A stretch of DNA of 7,294 bases from Chloroflexota bacterium (GTDB lineage Bacteria > Chloroflexota > Dehalococcoidia > GIF9 > UBA5629), in NCBI GenBank assembly GCA_020354105.1, contig CP070642.1, forward strand, positions 834,506-841,799. Direction: 5' to 3'. Positions 5,074 to 7,294 of this stretch are shown in pieces (positions within the stretch are counted from its first letter, which is position 1; each line of letters starts with the position of its first letter). The notes under the pieces were generated by a model. The model searched no databases. It saw nothing but the letters and a program-made list of their open reading frames with translations, and was not told the DNA's origin. The position numbers and the translations under genes were made by a program.

Positions 5074-6801
5074 ATGAAGAAACTAATCATTGCTAGTACA
5101 TTGATCTTATTACTACTTTCGTTTCAAATGGCTGGCTGTGGTAAACCGGAAGATACGGCAGTCTCTGTGCCATTAGCGCCTGATATAACACTGCACAGCG
5201 GATACAGCCAGGACGAACTTGAGCAAGCGGTAAAATCACAAGGAGGCGGCTGCGATACCGGCACTGCAATCATCACAGACAATGAAGATGGCACGTATAC
5301 CGTAGCATGTGATGAAGATGTAGATTCGATAACAGCCACTGGCTCTATAAATATTGCCCAAAAGAAAGTAGCGCCGGAGATTGAATGGTCACCATGTCAG
5401 TTCGAGATACCAGAAGGCCAAACTGTTAAATGTGGTTATTTGATAGTTCCCGAAGATCGCAGCCAACCGGATGGCACCAGTATTCGTCTACATTTTGCAA
5501 TATTCAAAAGTAAGAGCAATAGCCCTGCTCCTGACCCCATCGTTTACCTCCAAGGTGGCCCAGGTAGCAGTGCATTGAAACAGATGCCTCAAATTATGAA
5601 ATCGATATTTTCCCCTTTCCTGGAAAGTCGTGACGTCATAGTGCTCGACCAACGGGGTACGGGTTATTCCGAACCAGCCCTGCACTGTACTGAGGTTACT
5701 GATTACATGTATGCCAGTCTGGATAAAGTACCAAGTTCGGAGGAGGACAGCCGCTATAGCTTAGAAGCACGTCTACAATGTCGCGAACGGCTGGTAAGTG
5801 ATGGCATCAACCTGGCTGCTTATAATAGTGCTGAAAGTGCGGCAGACCTCAATGACCTGCGCATAGCGCTTGGCTATGAACAGTGGAACCTCTACGGTAT
5901 ATCATACGGTTCACGGTTGGCACTGACAGCAATGCGCGACTACCCAGAGGGCATCCGCAGTGTTGTTCTGGACGCGACTTTCCCACTACAGAATAATGTT
6001 TATATTGATCAGCCAGCTAATATGGATAGAGCTTTCGATGTCTTTTTCCAAAGTTGCGCCGCTGATTCAAACTGTAACGGGGTTTATCCTAACCTTGAAA
6101 AAGTCTTCTGGGAACTGGTGGACCAGACAAACAAGTCTCCTATAGCATTTTCAGTAAAACACCCCCAAACTGGTAAGACTTACGACGTGCTTATGTACGG
6201 TGATAATCTAATTCATCTTATATTCATCTCAATGTATTCAACAGGAAACATCCGTTTCCTACCAGGAATTATTTATCAGATTCGGGACGGTAAATATGAA
6301 AACCTCCCCATACTAATGGGAGCTTATCTAAATACCTTCGAGAGGATTAGCTATGGTATGCACTATTCTGTTCGCTGTAACGAGGAGGTTAGTTTTACAA
6401 CACCCGAAGAACTCAGCAAAGCCATCAATTCCTATCCTAAATTCAAGGGTTCAATAGGTAGTTATACAACCCCGGATTACAACATCTGTGTTCTCTGCCA
6501 GAAATGGAATGCTGGAGAGGCTGACCCCATAGAGAACGAACCGGTCTACAGTGATATTCCAGCTCTCGTGCTGGCAGGTGAATACGACCCGATCTTTTCA
6601 CCATCATCGAGTCGCCTGGCTGCTGAAACCCTCACGAATAGCTACTACTATGAATTTCCGGGTGTGAGCCATGGGGCGAGTGCATCTGGGGCAGAATGCC
6701 CGCTAAATATCGTACTTGATTTCCTAAACGACCCGACGCTGGAACCTGATGCATCATGTGTGAAAGAGATGGGTGGCGTGAACTTCTTCATCTTCTTCTG
6801 A
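5074..6801 (+). CDS. Secreted lipoprotein alpha/beta hydrolase, tripeptidyl-aminopeptidase (TAP)-like
   Basis: This is a 575-residue protein. It starts with a lipoprotein signal peptide: MKK, a leucine-rich core, then MAGC with Cys22 as the lipidated residue, so it should be anchored on the outer face of the membrane. From about residue 100 it follows the TAP-like alpha/beta-hydrolase pattern: CGYLIVPEDRS (120-130), oxyanion-side QGGPGSS (160-166), VIVLDQRGTGYSEP (188-201), nucleophile elbow GISYGS with Ser277, and a C-terminal TAP domain with LAGEYDPI (Asp505) and GVSHGA (His533). The catalytic Ser-Asp-His triad is therefore intact. Relatives release short peptides from protein N-termini or cleave prolyl substrates, and some act on esters; the substrate here is unknown. 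Residues about 40-90 form an extra segment with two cysteines (60, 79) that I cannot assign. Many further cysteines (108, 120, 205, 236, 328, 334, 435, 472, 475, 542, 562) suggest disulfides in an extracytoplasmic protein. The final residues NFFIFF end beside a truncated gene on the other strand. Confidence 0.88.
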   Translation: MKKLIIASTLILLLLSFQMAGCGKPEDTAVSVPLAPDITLHSGYSQDELEQAVKSQGGGCDTGTAIITDNEDGTYTVACDEDVDSITATGSINIAQKKVAPEIEWSPCQFEIPEGQTVKCGYLIVPEDRSQPDGTSIRLHFAIFKSKSNSPAPDPIVYLQGGPGSSALKQMPQIMKSIFSPFLESRDVIVLDQRGTGYSEPALHCTEVTDYMYASLDKVPSSEEDSRYSLEARLQCRERLVSDGINLAAYNSAESAADLNDLRIALGYEQWNLYGISYGSRLALTAMRDYPEGIRSVVLDATFPLQNNVYIDQPANMDRAFDVFFQSCAADSNCNGVYPNLEKVFWELVDQTNKSPIAFSVKHPQTGKTYDVLMYGDNLIHLIFISMYSTGNIRFLPGIIYQIRDGKYENLPILMGAYLNTFERISYGMHYSVRCNEEVSFTTPEELSKAINSYPKFKGSIGSYTTPDYNICVLCQKWNAGEADPIENEPVYSDIPALVLAGEYDPIFSPSSSRLAAETLTNSYYYEFPGVSHGASASGAECPLNIVLDFLNDPTLEPDASCVKEMGGVNFFIFF

Positions 6802-6812
6802 AGTACACGAGA

Positions 6813-6905
6813 GGTGGCCTCCTCTTGAGTGAGCCCATCCAGCGCTTTAGTCAGGTAACCGTGACTTTCCTCCAGCGACCTTAGCAGCAGTTCTCTGGCA
6901 TCCAC
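6813..6905 (-). pseudogene. Truncated 5' remnant of a DinB-like gene
   Basis: From a GTG at 6905 the minus strand encodes about 31 residues that read like the first helix of a DinB-type four-helix protein: DARELLLRSLEES, then ALDGLTQEEAT. In DinB-like proteins this helix is followed by a tryptophan/proline segment and further helices with metal-binding histidines. Here the resemblance stops near 6813. The open frame runs on to 6648, but only as antisense of the hydrolase 3' end, and shifting frame does not restore a DinB continuation. An in-frame TGA lies five codons upstream of the GTG, and no good ribosome site is visible. The likely explanation is a gene cut by a rearrangement whose left side now carries the hydrolase gene. 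The family call rests on recall of a short segment, so it is tentative. Confidence 0.45.
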
Positions 6906-7026
6906 AAGATACTTACTTCAGCACTTTGTTTTATTAATAGCCGATGCTAATGCACCATGGTTAATCCGTGTAGCAATGGGGTATCGCGTAACAAAGATTT
7001 GCCCGTGGAGAAAGAGCCAGAGCAGA

Positions 7027-7294
7027 TTATTTGGGAGGCTGGATTACTATTGTCCAGTCCATATCATCCAGCTCCTGCCAGGTAAACTCCTGAGAGTAAA
7101 CCACCTCTCCATCCTCAGTCCTTGCCTCTATGGCATATTTCTCGTCAGGCCAAATATCGTATGGTGGTATATCTATAGTACCGCTCCTGCTCATCTCTCC
7201 CGGCGGTGCATCGCATTGACGTAGGTTATCTATGAAAATTTCAAGTGTCTGGTCGGTACGATTATCCACTTGATACCGATGCCCCGGCTCAGCA
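7027..7294 (-). CDS. Unrecognised protein, C-terminal part (5' end beyond right edge)
   Basis: The minus-strand frame is open from the right edge to a TAA at 7029-7027 and gives 88 residues. A GTG at 7269 could act as a start, but the frame continues upstream as plausible protein (AEPGHRYQ before VDNRTDQT), so the gene more likely enters from outside. The segment is acidic and strand-rich: NRTDQTLEIFIDN, YDIWPDEKYAIEAR, EDGEVVYSQEFTWQEL and, at the end, DWTIVIQPP. Alternating polar and hydrophobic residues suggest a beta-sandwich, such as a small extracytoplasmic domain. I do not recognise a family. It lies on the same strand as the DinB-like remnant, about 120 bases before it. Confidence 0.6.
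   Translation of the reverse strand, partial: AEPGHRYQVDNRTDQTLEIFIDNLRQCDAPPGEMSRSGTIDIPPYDIWPDEKYAIEARTEDGEVVYSQEFTWQELDDMDWTIVIQPPK

Noticed and set aside
6648..6812. Continuation of the DinB-like frame as a full 85-residue protein
   Set aside because: This part is antisense to the conserved C-terminal domain of the hydrolase, including the catalytic-His region, and does not resemble DinB.
6976..7224. Plus-strand 82-codon open frame near the right edge
   Set aside because: It is the shadow of the minus-strand frame at 7027-7294, has no ribosome site, and its product looks like random translation.

Overview
This is a bacterial window. It has Shine-Dalgarno sites, sigma70-like promoters, a Tat-type signal and a lipoprotein signal, and it reads as ordinary chromosome rather than phage or plasmid. 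No rRNA, tRNA, CRISPR array, transposase or integrase is visible. The mix of proteins (a CinA-C/NUDIX fusion, a Tat-targeted DUF362 protein, a double-hotdog protein, a TAP-like secreted hydrolase and a DinB-like fragment) would suit an uncultured Chloroflexota/Dehalococcoidia-type genome. That placement is an inference from general resemblance and is weak.

Layout. Bases 1-813 (+) are the 3' part of a gene that enters from the left edge. It fuses a CinA C-terminal (NMN deamidase-type) domain to a NUDIX domain. After 41 bases comes a complete YifB/ComM-type AAA+ ATPase (855-2375, +), probably in the same operon. A near-consensus promoter overlapping the comM stop codon appears to start a new unit, a Tat-exported DUF362 protein (about 2503-3642, +). 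It converges with a minus-strand double-hotdog, MaoC-like protein (3766-4641). That gene has a perfect Shine-Dalgarno site and a promoter with both hexamers at consensus, next to a 12-bp perfect palindrome. A gap of about 430 bases holds this promoter, an inverted repeat and a plausible promoter for the next gene. That gene encodes a large alpha/beta-hydrolase lipoprotein of the tripeptidyl-aminopeptidase type (5074-6801, +). Immediately downstream, tail to tail with it, is what looks like the decapitated 5' end of a DinB-like gene on the minus strand. The window ends with the C-terminal part of an unrecognised minus-strand protein that runs off the right edge.

How the genes relate. Only the first two look co-transcribed. 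Both belong to families named for competence (CinA, ComM), although the CinA C-terminal domain is better understood as a pyridine-nucleotide salvage enzyme. The remaining genes look like separate units. I see no convincing new multi-gene system. The items most worth a second look are the CinA-C/NUDIX fusion, the promoter-palindrome pair before the hotdog gene, and the truncated DinB-like remnant at the 3' end of the hydrolase gene.
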